NCBI GenBank assembly: GCA_002011075.2
Contig: MTMA02000006.1
Coordinates: 489,374 to 553,373 of the forward strand
Length of the DNA: 64,000 nt
Direction: 5' to 3'
Source of the DNA: Candidatus Scotarchaeum otlingeri
GTDB lineage: Archaea; Thermoproteota; Nitrososphaeria; Geothermarchaeales; JDFR-13
Shown: positions 8,567 to 18,581 of the stretch, piece after piece
Layout: the number at the start of each line of letters is the position of its first letter
Position numbering within the stretch: position 1 is the stretch's first letter
Program-made: the position numbers and the translations under genes
Notes under the pieces: generated by a model
What the model was told of the DNA's origin: nothing
Seen by the model: only the letters and a program-made list of their open reading frames with translations
The model's database searches: none

Positions 8567-10018
8567 ATGAATATTTATATTCTTCAGGTATTAGGGAGGT
8601 TTGATTATCGTAAGGTTAAATTTAGGATAGGAGACGAAGAGTATGAGACCACACTTACCTCAATAGCTCTGCAAAAATATTTATCAAATTCCAGTGAAAG
8701 TGGATCTAAAATAATACTATTAGCCCCAACAAGCCTTATAACTATGAAGGAATTCGATAATAATAGGAGTGAATTACTCAAACTATATGTAGATGACTAC
8801 AGTAAGTTCAAAGAGAGGTTCTCTATAGAGGTAGAGAATCTTATTCAAAGCCAACTCGTTGACTCTGATGCCAATGATATTAATATATATGTTTTTGAGT
8901 CGATGGGCAAATATAGAGATAGAGATACCAATATAGTTCTTGAGTATCATATTGACCCAAATACTATAAAGACCGGCTTCATTAACCTACTCATGTCTCT
9001 AGATAATCCAAGCCAATTCTATGTTGATATCTCAACAGGGCTAAATCAATATATAAATTTGATGATGGATGCCTATAGAGGCTATATTGTACAGAGGAAG
9101 CTGTCTCGGTTAGAGAGTTACCACTTGAAAACTTATTATACCCTGACTAAACCCGTTAAAGAAGAGGGTGAAGAATGTAAAATCTACATCCAAGAATATG
9201 ATGTCAAAGCTTTTTTGGAGTGGCCCTTTAAGAATAGTAGATATTCAATATCAAACCTATTAAATGAGGATCCAAATTCCAAGAAAAAATTCTGTAAAGA
9301 GCAGCAGGAATTAAACGGCCTAATCTATAGATTTATTTCATATACAAAGTTGTGTTTCAATTCAGTTAAATATAACATCCCGATTCTCCTATTCGAGAGG
9401 CCATTTATAGACGGCGAAGGATGGATCGAATATGATTGGCTCAGCAATAAGGTAGATATACTCAAAGAAGAACTTATTAATATAACAAATGGATTGCTTA
9501 AGCCGGTGGTGAAGAAGTCTGGAGATACCTATACAGTTAAATCGAGAAGTCTAAACTATAATTACCTACTGAATCTCTATATCACTATATCCCTATACAA
9601 TGGTTTGAGAACGACCCTCGGGTTACCCCTAAGGAATCCTTCCTTCAAAATAAATAGATATGTTGAAGGCCCCTTCAAAAGTGTCATAGAGGGATATAAA
9701 AAATTAAACCTTCCATTAAACAACAGATTCCTAGATAGGGATTTAAGGGAAATATGGATATATTATGATAAATTAGGTAGTGATTGGACGACGCTATCTG
9801 AATTGATGAATAAAGGGAATAACAATGGATATGACGATAGGAAGAAACCTTCTATATATAAGTCTGATGAGGTAAGAAACTTCTTCGCCCACTCAGGCTT
9901 CCTTAGAGATATAACAATGGCTAGAAAAAAGAATGGTTGTATAGAGATAAGATATGACGTCAAAGAAAAGACTTTAGAGAGAATAGGGAATTGGATAAAG
10001 AATCCTGAAAATTATTAG
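8567..10018 (+). CDS. csx1: Csx1: CARF-HEPN ribonuclease, cOA-activated effector
   Basis: A 483-residue protein of the archaeal Csx1 (MJ1666-like) family. The N-terminal CARF domain has the DISTGLNQY motif (residues 154-162) that lines the cyclic oligoadenylate pocket. The C-terminal HEPN domain carries RNFFAH (Arg437 to His442), an intact RX4H RNase motif. Csx1 dimers are switched on by cA4 made by Cas10 and then cut RNA non-specifically, giving immunity through dormancy or death. The matching Cas10 with an intact GGDD motif is encoded 8.5 kb downstream at 18571-22320. The gene is followed after 25 nt by csx3. Function rests on family plus intact motifs. Confidence 0.92.
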   Translation: MNIYILQVLGRFDYRKVKFRIGDEEYETTLTSIALQKYLSNSSESGSKIILLAPTSLITMKEFDNNRSELLKLYVDDYSKFKERFSIEVENLIQSQLVDSDANDINIYVFESMGKYRDRDTNIVLEYHIDPNTIKTGFINLLMSLDNPSQFYVDISTGLNQYINLMMDAYRGYIVQRKLSRLESYHLKTYYTLTKPVKEEGEECKIYIQEYDVKAFLEWPFKNSRYSISNLLNEDPNSKKKFCKEQQELNGLIYRFISYTKLCFNSVKYNIPILLFERPFIDGEGWIEYDWLSNKVDILKEELINITNGLLKPVVKKSGDTYTVKSRSLNYNYLLNLYITISLYNGLRTTLGLPLRNPSFKINRYVEGPFKSVIEGYKKLNLPLNNRFLDRDLREIWIYYDKLGSDWTTLSELMNKGNNNGYDDRKKPSIYKSDEVRNFFAHSGFLRDITMARKKNGCIEIRYDVKEKTLERIGNWIKNPENY

Positions 10019-10043
10019 ATTATCCGGTATGGTGCTGTGGAAG

Positions 10044-10331
10044 ATGAAGTTCAAGATATGGGAGAAAGAGGAATATACACTCATACATTTCGACCTCGAG
10101 GAAGTTATAGAGCCCAAGAAACTAAAGGATTTAGAGCCTCCTAAAGTGAATCTGAAGAAAGGGGTGGTTTTAAGTGGCCGGGGACCAATATGGTTATATT
10201 GCTACTTGACCCACCATTATCACCCCGCTAGATTCATAGCCACCTATGATCCACGGCTGGGTGGGGCTGTTGTTGTCGAAACCCACGATCCAAATATATA
10301 TGTAGGCCAAGTAATAGAGATGAAGATATAG
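10044..10331 (+). CDS. csx3: Csx3/Crn3, manganese-dependent cA4 ring nuclease
   Basis: A small protein with the diagnostic Csx3 stretch GVVLSGRGPIWLY, the LTHHYHPARF motif and YDPRLGGAVVV. Starting at the ATG at 10044 gives the usual MKFKI opening. It also places His57, His60 and Asp69 at the same numbers as metal-binding residues I recall for Archaeoglobus Csx3 (AF1864). This is a good reason to prefer 10044 over the upstream ATG at 10029. Csx3 degrades cA4 and so switches off Csx1; here the two genes are adjacent, pairing effector and antidote. It lacks the C-terminal kinase-like fusion seen in some bacteria. Confidence 0.93.
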   Translation: MKFKIWEKEEYTLIHFDLEEVIEPKKLKDLEPPKVNLKKGVVLSGRGPIWLYCYLTHHYHPARFIATYDPRLGGAVVVETHDPNIYVGQVIEMKI

Positions 10332-10411
10332 TGGGTGTGCGGCGTGTAAAGGGTCTTGGATTATATCCCGGAGCAGTAAAGGCATCTCGATATATTATTT
10401 ATATATGGAGA

Positions 10412-11188
10412 CTATTGATTTTTCTCCCCTCTTAGAATATTAAGTAACTTATCTCCCTTGACAGTCCTAGATATATATACATAATCCTTTTTCCGCTGGA
10501 CTCTTATAAAACCTAGGTCTTCTAAGGTCCAGGTTATCGCGGGTGCCATATCAAGCATGTACCTATTTGCCTCCAAAACTTCCCGTAGCCCCATTATATA
10601 TGCCTTAGTTAATGGGACTACAGGCAGCTCTATAACTTTATAGCTCTCCATAGGCGGATACATCATTGTATCCAAAACTTCCCTTCTCTCGAGATACGCC
10701 TTCACCCTATCACGAAGACTCCCTATTTTTCCAATTGTGTCAATCAACCACCTATTTCTCTCTACCTCCTCACTAAAACTCTTTACCTCCTCAGCCACAA
10801 CATGGAATACCCTCGGAGTACCCAAGATAGACACCGCTATACTGGTTAGATAGACCATAGTCTTTCTTCCACCAGCAATATTAACATATATCTCCCTATT
10901 CACCCATTTCCTATTTAACAATATATCCACAACCATCCTCAAATAACGCTTGACATCACTAGTACCCACTATGTCCATCCGGTCGAAAAATCTTTTATAA
11001 ATTCTCATTTTAGTGTATCGAGTCTTAATAGCTGCCTCTGTAAAATATACACTCCTAATAACTTGTGGCTCAGATGTCCCGATCAAAACAACCGCATCGA
11101 TAAATTCACCTCTGGAACTCAAATAATTAATAAACTCTGTAGCGATAGGCGGACTAGTACCCATCGGACATATAACTACTATACCCAT
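10412..11188 (-). CDS. CARF-wHTH protein, candidate Crn1-like ring nuclease or regulator
   Basis: From the ATG at 11188 the protein is 258 residues, beginning MGIVVICPMGTSPPIATEF. The GTSPP loop after strand 1 and the later NIAGGRKTM motif are the two ligand-binding motifs of CARF domains. Both the Ser of the first and the Lys of the second are present, as in Crn1-type ring nucleases. The last 60 or so residues (TWTLEDLGFIRVQRKKDYVY) look like a winged helix. A TATA-like TTTATAAA at about 11224-11231 and a G-rich Shine-Dalgarno sequence support this start over the ATG at 11281. The gene is divergent from array 2, and its promoter shares the array leader. It may cleave cA4, sense it to control transcription, or both. 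Confidence 0.75.
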   Translation of the reverse strand: MGIVVICPMGTSPPIATEFINYLSSRGEFIDAVVLIGTSEPQVIRSVYFTEAAIKTRYTKMRIYKRFFDRMDIVGTSDVKRYLRMVVDILLNRKWVNREIYVNIAGGRKTMVYLTSIAVSILGTPRVFHVVAEEVKSFSEEVERNRWLIDTIGKIGSLRDRVKAYLERREVLDTMMYPPMESYKVIELPVVPLTKAYIMGLREVLEANRYMLDMAPAITWTLEDLGFIRVQRKKDYVYISRTVKGDKLLNILRGEKNQ

Positions 11189-11281
11189 AGAATAACCCCC
11201 CAACCCAAAGATTAACATAAAAATTTTATAAATAAAAATTGTGAGAAATGATAATGTACATTTTTGTGCATTGATGAACAA

Positions 11282-11403
11282 ATACTATACATTTTTGGGA
11301 CACCCTTTATAAAGGCCAAACAGATCAGCGGTTGTCCCACCCCACCCCAGAAAAACACCCACAAGAAACCTTTAAATATAGAAAAAAACCAATTAGAATA
11401 TCG
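11282..11403 (+). promoter_or_regulatory. Leader and promoter of CRISPR array 2
   Basis: This non-coding stretch lies directly upstream of the first repeat, on the side expected for the leader. It contains a C-rich segment (11336-11352) and a TATA box TTTAAATATA at 11371-11380, about 24-33 nt before the first repeat at 11404, so transcription should begin close to that repeat. It also forms the upstream region of the divergent CARF-wHTH gene. Confidence 0.75.
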
Positions 11404-14400
11404 GAATCTCTAAAGGAGAGTTGAAAGTAAGGTATTACCGTCAATACTTCAACTTCAGGCATTTCGAATCTCTAAAGGAGAGTTGAAAGGGTGTAACACC
11501 AGCGGAAAAAGAAAAGAAGGAATTAGCAAGAATCTCTAAAGGAGAGTTGAAAGGAGAGGATCTGTAGAAGCCTCCCTCTACATTCTTCGTCTAGGAATCT
11601 CTAAAGGAGAGTTGAAAGAATACATACCTGCTTCACTACAATACCGATAGGGGTATTGAATCTCTAAAGGAGAGTTGAAAGACATACCTCCAGAACCTCT
11701 TGACAAACTCCTCCCTCGGCGAATCTCTAAAGGAGAGTTGAAAGAATTTCAATTACACTCATACTTATTCACCAAGTATTTGAATCTCTAAAGGAGAGTT
11801 GAAAGGTTCCCAGCCTATTTTGGTTTGCCCTAAATGTGGATATGTGAATCTCTAAAGGAGAGTTGAAAGTCAGCTCCGACAATCCCATTTTTTTATTCAC
11901 CGTAAAATGAATCTCTAAAGGAGAGTTGAAAGGATATACCATGGTAGTTGTGGTGACCATTTAAGTAGTGGTGAATCTCTAAAGGAGAGTTGAAAGATGA
12001 CCAACACTATGTAGATATGGTGAAAGCACTATGCGACGGAATCTCTAAAGGAGAGTTGAAAGACCTTAGTTTTATAAGGTGGGGGTTTTTTAGGAATATA
12101 GAATCTCTAAAGGAGAGTTGAAAGCTTCTTTGGGTGGGGGGTATTTAGTTGCTAGGTATGTTTGAATCTCTAAAGGAGAGTTGAAAGTAAAACTTCTTGA
12201 TTTCCTCTTCTTTTTAGATCTTCTCCTGAATCTCTAAAGGAGAGTTGAAAGACTGAAACATTTGTTCCTCAGTTGGCTGATGATTCAATATTGAATCTCT
12301 AAAGGAGAGTTGAAAGTTCAAACCCCAATTTATTACCGAAATGATAATTATACGCGAATCTCTAAAGGAGAGTTGAAAGGAGCCTTGCTCCTTCCTTGTG
12401 ATTGAGATTTATGATTAAGAATCTCTAAAGGAGAGTTGAAAGATAGATGCTCTATAAGGAAACCAGTGTTATAAGGTTTTGAATCTCTAAAGGAGAGTTG
12501 AAAGAACGGGTCTAAATGATAATTCCCCCTTTTCACCGATAGGAATCTCTAAAGGAGAGTTGAAAGTCTATTTTTTGTATCCTCTCAATAGACTTAAGAA
12601 TGCCGTTGAATCTCTAAAGGAGAGTTGAAAGTTTTTTTATTAATAGGTAAGTCTTCGCTATACACAACTCGAATCTCTAAAGGAGAGTTGAAAGACAAAT
12701 AACTATCCAGGGAATCCTGAATCCGCCTCGCCGACCCCGAATCTCTAAAGGAGAGTTGAAAGGTATAGCGACCTGCTATCTTTATCCTACTACAGACTTC
12801 TTTGAATCTCTAAAGGAGAGTTGAAAGCAAGCAAACTAAGAATTACCTCGCTGTCCGTTTCCCCTTGAATCTCTAAAGGAGAGTTGAAAGATATTGTTTT
12901 GTTGTTGGATATTGTTTTTGTGTATAGTATGAATCTCTAAAGGAGAGTTGAAAGTAATATTCTAACTCTCTCCTTCTGTTGCACAAACAGCCACGAATCT
13001 CTAAAGGAGAGTTGAAAGTTTTTTATACATGTATATACAATTATCATATATTTTTCATGAATCTCTAAAGGAGAGTTGAAAGGATAAATTACTATGACTG
13101 CGTACAGAAACGTCATGAGGAATCTCTAAAGGAGAGTTGAAAGTTAGCCACAAACCTATAATCTATGTATTGTGCACTTGAGAGAATCTCTAAAGGAGAG
13201 TTGAAAGCGTTTATGCCTCATCTTATGGGTGGGGAGAGGCGGCTCTGAATCTCTAAAGGAGAGTTGAAAGATCTCATCTTTCATTTTGGTCGCCCCCACG
13301 CTTTCACACGAATCTCGAATCTCTAAAGGAGAGTTGAAAGTACAATCGTTAAAAATTGCTTGTAGGATAGGCATCAAGAAATTGAATCTCTAAAGGAGAG
13401 TTGAAAGACGGTCCAATAACCTCCTTGATTACACGGCCCCATATCTTGAATCTCTAAAGGAGAGTTGAAAGACATCTAAACACATAATAAATCACCAAAA
13501 ACTATTTAGGAATCTCTAAAGGAGAGTTGAAAGCGTGTATAAGTACCTTGTCCGCTTAGTTTTGCGATATATGGGGAATCTCTAAAGGAGAGTTGAAAGT
13601 AAGGCATGTTTTATAATCACGCAAGTAATACTTAATATCTTGAATCTCTAAAGGAGAGTTGAAAGACGTCAATTCGCTTCCTTTGTGTTCTCTTCTCTGT
13701 GCCGAATCTCTAAAGGAGAGTTGAAAGTTTTCATTTGACCTGTTTTCGCATTCCACTTTGACCTTGAATCTCTAAAGGAGAGTTGAAAGGAACTGGTATT
13801 GCTATGAGGCTTCCTTGTGTGTAGTATTCTGTGAATCTCTAAAGGAGAGTTGAAAGTTAACATCCTTAACTTGTATGCTGTCCCACCCTCTAGAATCTCT
13901 AAAGGAGAGTTGAAAGACATATATCACATGTCCCAGCCCTATCTATAGCAAATATTCGAATCTCTAAAGGAGAGTTGAAAGTATTTCAAGCATTTTTCTA
14001 TACATTCTCTCAATATCTGGAATCTCTAAAGGAGAGTTGAAAGTTCCTCCTACATCAACCACTTCAACCTTAGCATCTTTATCGAATCTCTAAAGGAGAG
14101 TTGAAAGTACCACTCTTCAGCCCCTCACGGATCCTATCGATTATCCTGAATCTCTAAAGGAGAGTTGAAAGTTTTGTCATACCAGGACATCAAACGGTGA
14201 CCAAAAAATAGAGGAATCTCTAAAGGAGAGTTGAAAGACTTTCAGGTATGTTGAATACACTGCTAGCTCGGCTTTGAATCTCTAAAGGAGAGTTGAAAGT
14301 CTCCTCTCACCCAACTTTACCAACATAAAAATCGCATGAATCTCTAAAGGAGAGTTGAAAGCTCGCTGAAACGCTGGATTTCCTTCGTATTTCCGTTCAG

Positions 14401-15137
14401 GAATCTCTAAAGGAGAGTTGAAAGCTGTAGTAGCCACGAACAATGGAATCCCTCGCTTCTGAATCTCTAAAGGAGAGTTGAAAGTGGTTTGCATCGCCGC
14501 AGTGGGAGATTTAGTAAAATGTGAATCTCTAAAGGAGAGTTGAAAGAGAAAACATAGAACAGAGAATAGTAGAGTTGAAACGTGAGTGAATCTCTAAAGG
14601 AGAGTTGAAAGAAATACATTAAGAGCAAGGAAACACTATTGAAATGGAAGATGAATCTCTAAAGGAGAGTTGAAAGTGAAGAGTGGATGGTCTCTCGTCC
14701 ATAAACCATGAACTATACCGAATCTCTAAAGGAGAGTTGAAAGATCCATGCCTCCACTTCATCGGGATGAATATTCTTCAAATCAACCACCTTGGAATCT
14801 CTAAAGGAGAGTTGAAAGGTAAGATAGGCTCTCGATTAGGAGCATAGTAAAATTGAAGAATCTCTAAAGGAGAGTTGAAAGATTCTCTTATTATTTTTAT
14901 CAAGTGTCCTCATTTTATATGAATCTCTAAAGGAGAGTTGAAAGCCTATCTCCCCAAAAATATCTATTAAATACCTTCTCGTGTGAATCTCTAAAGGAGA
15001 GTTGAAAGGGAGGTTAGATAATTGTGTTTCGAAGGTGGGCCATAGCGCGAATCTCTAAAGGAGAGTTGAAAGATTTTACTCTGGAGTTTGTTTATGTCCT
15101 CCTTGATGTCTTTGAATCTCTAAAGGAGAGTTGAAAG
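11404..15137 (+). CRISPR. CRISPR array 2
   Basis: I count 59 copies of the same 24-nt repeat as in array 1 and 58 spacers, mostly 36-44 nt, with one of 51 nt (14744-14794). All repeats look identical. The spacer before the repeat at 13317 ends in an extra GAATCTC (13310-13316), a 7-nt duplication of the repeat start. The leader is at 11282-11403, so the newest spacers should be at the left. Two spacers overlap in sequence with array 1 spacers: 11870-11908 shares 17 nt with 3322-3362, and 12828-12866 shares 16 nt with 2695-2731. No adaptation genes flank the array. Confidence 0.99.
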
Positions 15138-15282
15138 CAAACGAAGATCAGTTCCTGCGGGACGGTTCTCATAGGACATATCATATTAATACAATAGAGA
15201 ACACCATTTATAATTACAAATTAATAGGTCAATAAAGCAATAATAATTATTCAAAGATCTATATTTAGTTCTTATCTTATTA
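15138..15282. other. Trailer of array 2 and upstream region of CARF gene
   Basis: After the last repeat, about 43 bases of spacer-like higher-G+C sequence (15138-15180) give way to AT-rich promoter-like sequence. The first part could be a last spacer whose closing repeat was lost. No gene is seen. Confidence 0.4.
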
Positions 15283-15318
15283 ATGTATTTATTTATATTA
15301 AGCCTCATTTTTATTTTT

Positions 15319-16221
15319 ATGGGCATATTTCATTTTGTCGGTTTAGGTAGGAGCCCTGGAGCGGTTACCTCAGGTTTAGCTTATTTATATAAACAATACG
15401 GAGAATCGACTGAATTCGGTAAAACTATTGAAGGTGTAGTGGTCTTTACCTCAAAAGAGATATTTTCTGGAGATGAGAAATCTCGACCTGTTATAGATAA
15501 CATTTATGGATCAAGACACGAGGTACGGGGAGTAGAAATATCAAATAACTCTTTCGAGATAGTAGAAAAGTTTATATGTAGAAATTTTCAGGATGTAGAG
15601 CTATGGGTGTGTTTAACTGATGTAATGAACTTTAGTGTGGCTATGGAGACCATCGCTAAAACCCTAATAAAATTTCATCCACCAGGAAAAGTAGGTCGAC
15701 ATATCTGGGCTAATATTACAGGTGGAACTAATATCTTAAATTCAGCATTAATCAATATAGCCTTTTTAAGTGGATATATTCCGGTTCTATATTATACATT
15801 CGTCTCAAAATCAGAAGACAATAGATATTTGAAGCCCTTCTCATCAGACGAAAAAGAATTTGATTTTAGAAAAATATATGTAATAAAAACTAATTTCGAC
15901 AGAGTTTTCCAAAGTATATTGGAGGCTTTGAATGAGAAAGAAAAGATTAAAACCTATGAACTATATAGTCTATTGAAAAACAAATATTATGAGATTTTCA
16001 AAAATATAGATATTACGCAATTGCAAAGAGACTACTTAAATACTATGGTGGGTGTACACTATCATAAAGATACTGATACAGTTAAAATAAATGAGGATGG
16101 TAAGAGGATGCTGGAAATCCTAAGAAAGCCTTGGATGAGAGCATTATTGGATATAAAAAGATTGAATCAAGCGGAAATAGATAAATTAACAATGGGAATA
16201 GACCTAAAAAGAATATTCTAA
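15319..16221 (+). CDS. CARF-domain protein heading the cmr region
   Basis: From the ATG at 15319 the product begins MGIFHFVGLGRSPGAVTSG. This lines up with the start of the other CARF protein (MGIVVICPMGTSPPIATEF). The in-frame ATG at 15283 would add a hydrophobic segment read from promoter DNA; a TATA-like ATTTATATTA just before 15300 fits leaderless transcription at 15319. The second CARF motif reads WANITGGTNIL, with Asn where the candidate ring nuclease has Lys. The last third (residues about 200-300) is helical and charged and may be a winged helix. It lies 113 nt upstream of cmr4 in the same direction. Likely a cOA-binding regulator or effector; the output is unknown. Confidence 0.7.
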   Translation: MGIFHFVGLGRSPGAVTSGLAYLYKQYGESTEFGKTIEGVVVFTSKEIFSGDEKSRPVIDNIYGSRHEVRGVEISNNSFEIVEKFICRNFQDVELWVCLTDVMNFSVAMETIAKTLIKFHPPGKVGRHIWANITGGTNILNSALINIAFLSGYIPVLYYTFVSKSEDNRYLKPFSSDEKEFDFRKIYVIKTNFDRVFQSILEALNEKEKIKTYELYSLLKNKYYEIFKNIDITQLQRDYLNTMVGVHYHKDTDTVKINEDGKRMLEILRKPWMRALLDIKRLNQAEIDKLTMGIDLKRIF

Positions 16222-16334
16222 AGATTATTTACCACCGAGGTTTAAACGATAAAGCAATAATTTTTAATATTTTGCAATAAAGTATCTATCAGATTATGCA
16301 TTTACTTAAATATTTTTTGAGGCAAACTATTATT

Positions 16335-17219
16335 ATGAGTTCTAAATTGGGTTTTGGATATAAGGCATCAAAGATACTTCTAATATATAGCATAACTCCC
16401 TTGCATCCAGGTGTAGGAAGGGTGGAGGGTATAGTAGATAACCCGGTGCAAAGGGACGCACTAGGTTTCCCTGAAATCTATTCAACGTCTTTAAAAGGAG
16501 CTCTAAAGAGTAGGCTATGGCTTAGTAATAGAAGTGATGCACAAAAATACTTTGGAAAGGAAGGTGAAGATACTAGACCAGGGCTATTGTCCGTGGAATC
16601 GGCAAAACTTTTAGTATTACCGGCTAGAAGTTTAGTTGGGGTGTGTGTCGGTGTCACTTCGCCTTTTCTTATCAAAAGATTTAAAGTATATCTAGACATT
16701 TTAAGGGACGCTGAATTAATACCTAACAATTACTCTTTATTAGATGTTATTAATGAATTGAATGAACCACTGGGGGACTTGAAAAAAGATATGTGTATCA
16801 TAACGAGAAAAGATAACTATTTGATAGATGGTAAAATCGTGTTCAATGAGGAATATGTATTGACACCGAAAGATATGGGAGATGCGGTAATAAAGTTCTG
16901 GAATGAAATAAAAGATAAAGGTTTACCTTTCGAGGATATTGCAATAGTACATAATGATGTATTTAATGAGATTATGGACAGATCACTCATAAGGCAGACT
17001 AGGATTAGATTAGAAAGAGAAACCAAGACCGTGGTTAGAGGTGGACTCTGGACCGAGGAGCTTATTCCTGAAGGTAGCATATTCTTCACCATAGCTTTCG
17101 CAAAACCCGACTCAAAAGAAACGGCATCCAAAGATTTAGATAATGCGCTGGGCGGTCTTGTGTTTATTGGCGGAGATGAGAGTACCGGTAAAGGGTTAAT
17201 TAAGATAGTTATTAAGTAG
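16335..17219 (+). CDS. cmr4: Cmr4 (Cas7 backbone, target RNA cleavage subunit)
   Basis: The opening HPGVGRVEGIVDNPVQRD followed by SLKGALKSRL is the Cmr4 signature: the first RAMP strand, the loop carrying the catalytic aspartate (Asp35 from this start) and the KGALR helix. The C-terminus has the glycine-rich FIGGDESTGKGL loop of Cas7 RAMPs. The start at 16335 is preferred over 16296 because an ACTTAAATATTT TATA-like element lies at about 16303-16314. Cmr4 subunits form the crRNA-bound backbone of the type III-B complex and cut target RNA every 6 nt. It is first in the operon cmr4-5-6-cas10-3-1. Confidence 0.93.
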   Translation: MSSKLGFGYKASKILLIYSITPLHPGVGRVEGIVDNPVQRDALGFPEIYSTSLKGALKSRLWLSNRSDAQKYFGKEGEDTRPGLLSVESAKLLVLPARSLVGVCVGVTSPFLIKRFKVYLDILRDAELIPNNYSLLDVINELNEPLGDLKKDMCIITRKDNYLIDGKIVFNEEYVLTPKDMGDAVIKFWNEIKDKGLPFEDIAIVHNDVFNEIMDRSLIRQTRIRLERETKTVVRGGLWTEELIPEGSIFFTIAFAKPDSKETASKDLDNALGGLVFIGGDESTGKGLIKIVIK

Positions 17220-17228
17220 GTGTTAACT

Positions 17229-17684
17229 ATGATAGATAGGAGTTTCACTTTAAAGGTCTTCAGGGAAGTGGATGACTTTATCAATAAATATCGGGCGACT
17301 AAGGGTGAAAATGTGACTGTAGCTTCAAAGTTAAGGTCTAGGTCTAGAAATATGCCTATAATGATGGAAGATGAGGGATTGTTGGCTACGATAATATTTA
17401 TGTTCGCTAAGGCGAGTAGAGAGACATATGATAGACTAATAAAGACCATCGGTAAAAATAAGATCGATATTAAGGGCAAAGACGATGAATTAGCTTCAGC
17501 TTTATATTTATATATAGTTATGAAAGGGTTGAACAAGATATATCAAGATATTAAAATAGATGACCCTATAGAAGTAGTTCACGAATTGGAGAAGAGGCGT
17601 CTTGGCGTTCCATTAGTTAAGATAATTATTAGGTATTTATTAGAAATTAAGAGGTTATGTGAAGCTATGTATGAGGCTGAATAG
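17229..17684 (+). CDS. cmr5: Cmr5 (Cas11 small subunit)
   Basis: A small all-helical protein beginning MIDRSFTLKVFREVDDF, with KYRATKG and SKLRSRSRNMPIMM segments typical of Cmr5. It lies between cmr4 and cmr6. The ATG at 17229 is preceded by GGTG, which fits better than the GTG at 17220. Cmr5 stacks along the complex and contacts the target strand, bridging the Cmr4 filament and Cas10. It has no enzymatic motif, as expected. The gap to cmr6 is 12 nt. Confidence 0.9.
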   Translation: MIDRSFTLKVFREVDDFINKYRATKGENVTVASKLRSRSRNMPIMMEDEGLLATIIFMFAKASRETYDRLIKTIGKNKIDIKGKDDELASALYLYIVMKGLNKIYQDIKIDDPIEVVHELEKRRLGVPLVKIIIRYLLEIKRLCEAMYEAE

Positions 17685-17696
17685 CAGGGGTTTGGT

Positions 17697-18581
17697 ATGG
17701 CGATTAACCTAAAGTCCAAGATGATACGTGATTTTATATCTAAGATGAGAAGCTATGATGGAGATATAGATAATTGGCCTAGAGTTAAGAGAGAAATAGC
17801 TGAGGAGGTCTCTAAAGAATCTAGAAAGATTTTAGTGGATAGATATATAAGATATATCAATTCTCTATATAATAATATTCAAACAGCATTTAGGAACTTG
17901 GATTATGATGTCAAGCATGTAATAATAAGTAATAAAAGTAGATTAACAATAATGCGTTCAGGTGGAACTGGGGAGGTAATATATGAGATAGGTTTATCTC
18001 TCCATCCAATATTAGGTATACCATATGTTCCATCATCATCCATAAAGGGCTCTTACAGAAATGCACTATACGAATTGTTAACAGAAATGGTTGGGGAAAA
18101 CTCGTCTACTGCTATAACTAAACTTATATTTGGAGAAAAACTAAGAAAAGAGGAGAAACGGATATTGATGAGTATCTTTCAAAAAAATGAATCTTTGGAA
18201 CAATACTTTGATGGACACCTTAGTTGGATAGAGTTTTTCGATGCTTATCCTTATACGTATGGAGCTAATAATTACCTGATAATCCCTGACGTTATGACAC
18301 CTCATTATAAAGGTGATGTTAAAACGGAGTTTGATGTGTCTCCAACGCCGCTTATTCATCTAGTCATACCTGAGGGTATAAAATTTAGAGTAGTCTTCGC
18401 TTATAATAAAAAATACTTATCAAAAATATTTGACCAATTATTTAGGGACAATAAGTATGCAAAAAAAATTGATTTAGAAGAAATACTTTTAGATACACTT
18501 AAAGTTGCTGGTTTCCTAGGTATCGGAGGAAGAACATCATTAGGATACTCAAGTTTTGAGGTGGTACAGGATGAGTCTTGA
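17697..18581 (+). CDS. cmr6: Cmr6 (Cas7-like cap subunit)
   Basis: A 294-residue RAMP protein. The central GIPYVPSSSIKGSYRNALYE (RAMP helix motif SSSIKG), the DAYPYTYG stretch, DVMTPHY and the C-terminal GFLGIGGRTSLGYSSF glycine-rich loop identify Cmr6. It caps the head end of the Cmr complex near the crRNA 3' end. The first 75 residues form a helical extension. Its last 11 nt overlap the start of cas10, indicating tight coupling. Confidence 0.92.
   Translation: MAINLKSKMIRDFISKMRSYDGDIDNWPRVKREIAEEVSKESRKILVDRYIRYINSLYNNIQTAFRNLDYDVKHVIISNKSRLTIMRSGGTGEVIYEIGLSLHPILGIPYVPSSSIKGSYRNALYELLTEMVGENSSTAITKLIFGEKLRKEEKRILMSIFQKNESLEQYFDGHLSWIEFFDAYPYTYGANNYLIIPDVMTPHYKGDVKTEFDVSPTPLIHLVIPEGIKFRVVFAYNKKYLSKIFDQLFRDNKYAKKIDLEEILLDTLKVAGFLGIGGRTSLGYSSFEVVQDES

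Noticed and set aside
14547-14587. Spacer containing AGAGTTGAAA, like the end of the repeat
   Set aside because: Ten matching bases without the rest of the repeat are within chance for an A-rich spacer; no partial repeat structure flanks it.
16817-17536. 239-codon minus-strand frame across cmr4/cmr5
   Set aside because: Antisense to two recognisable Cmr genes, with low-complexity Ser/Leu-rich sequence and no motif.
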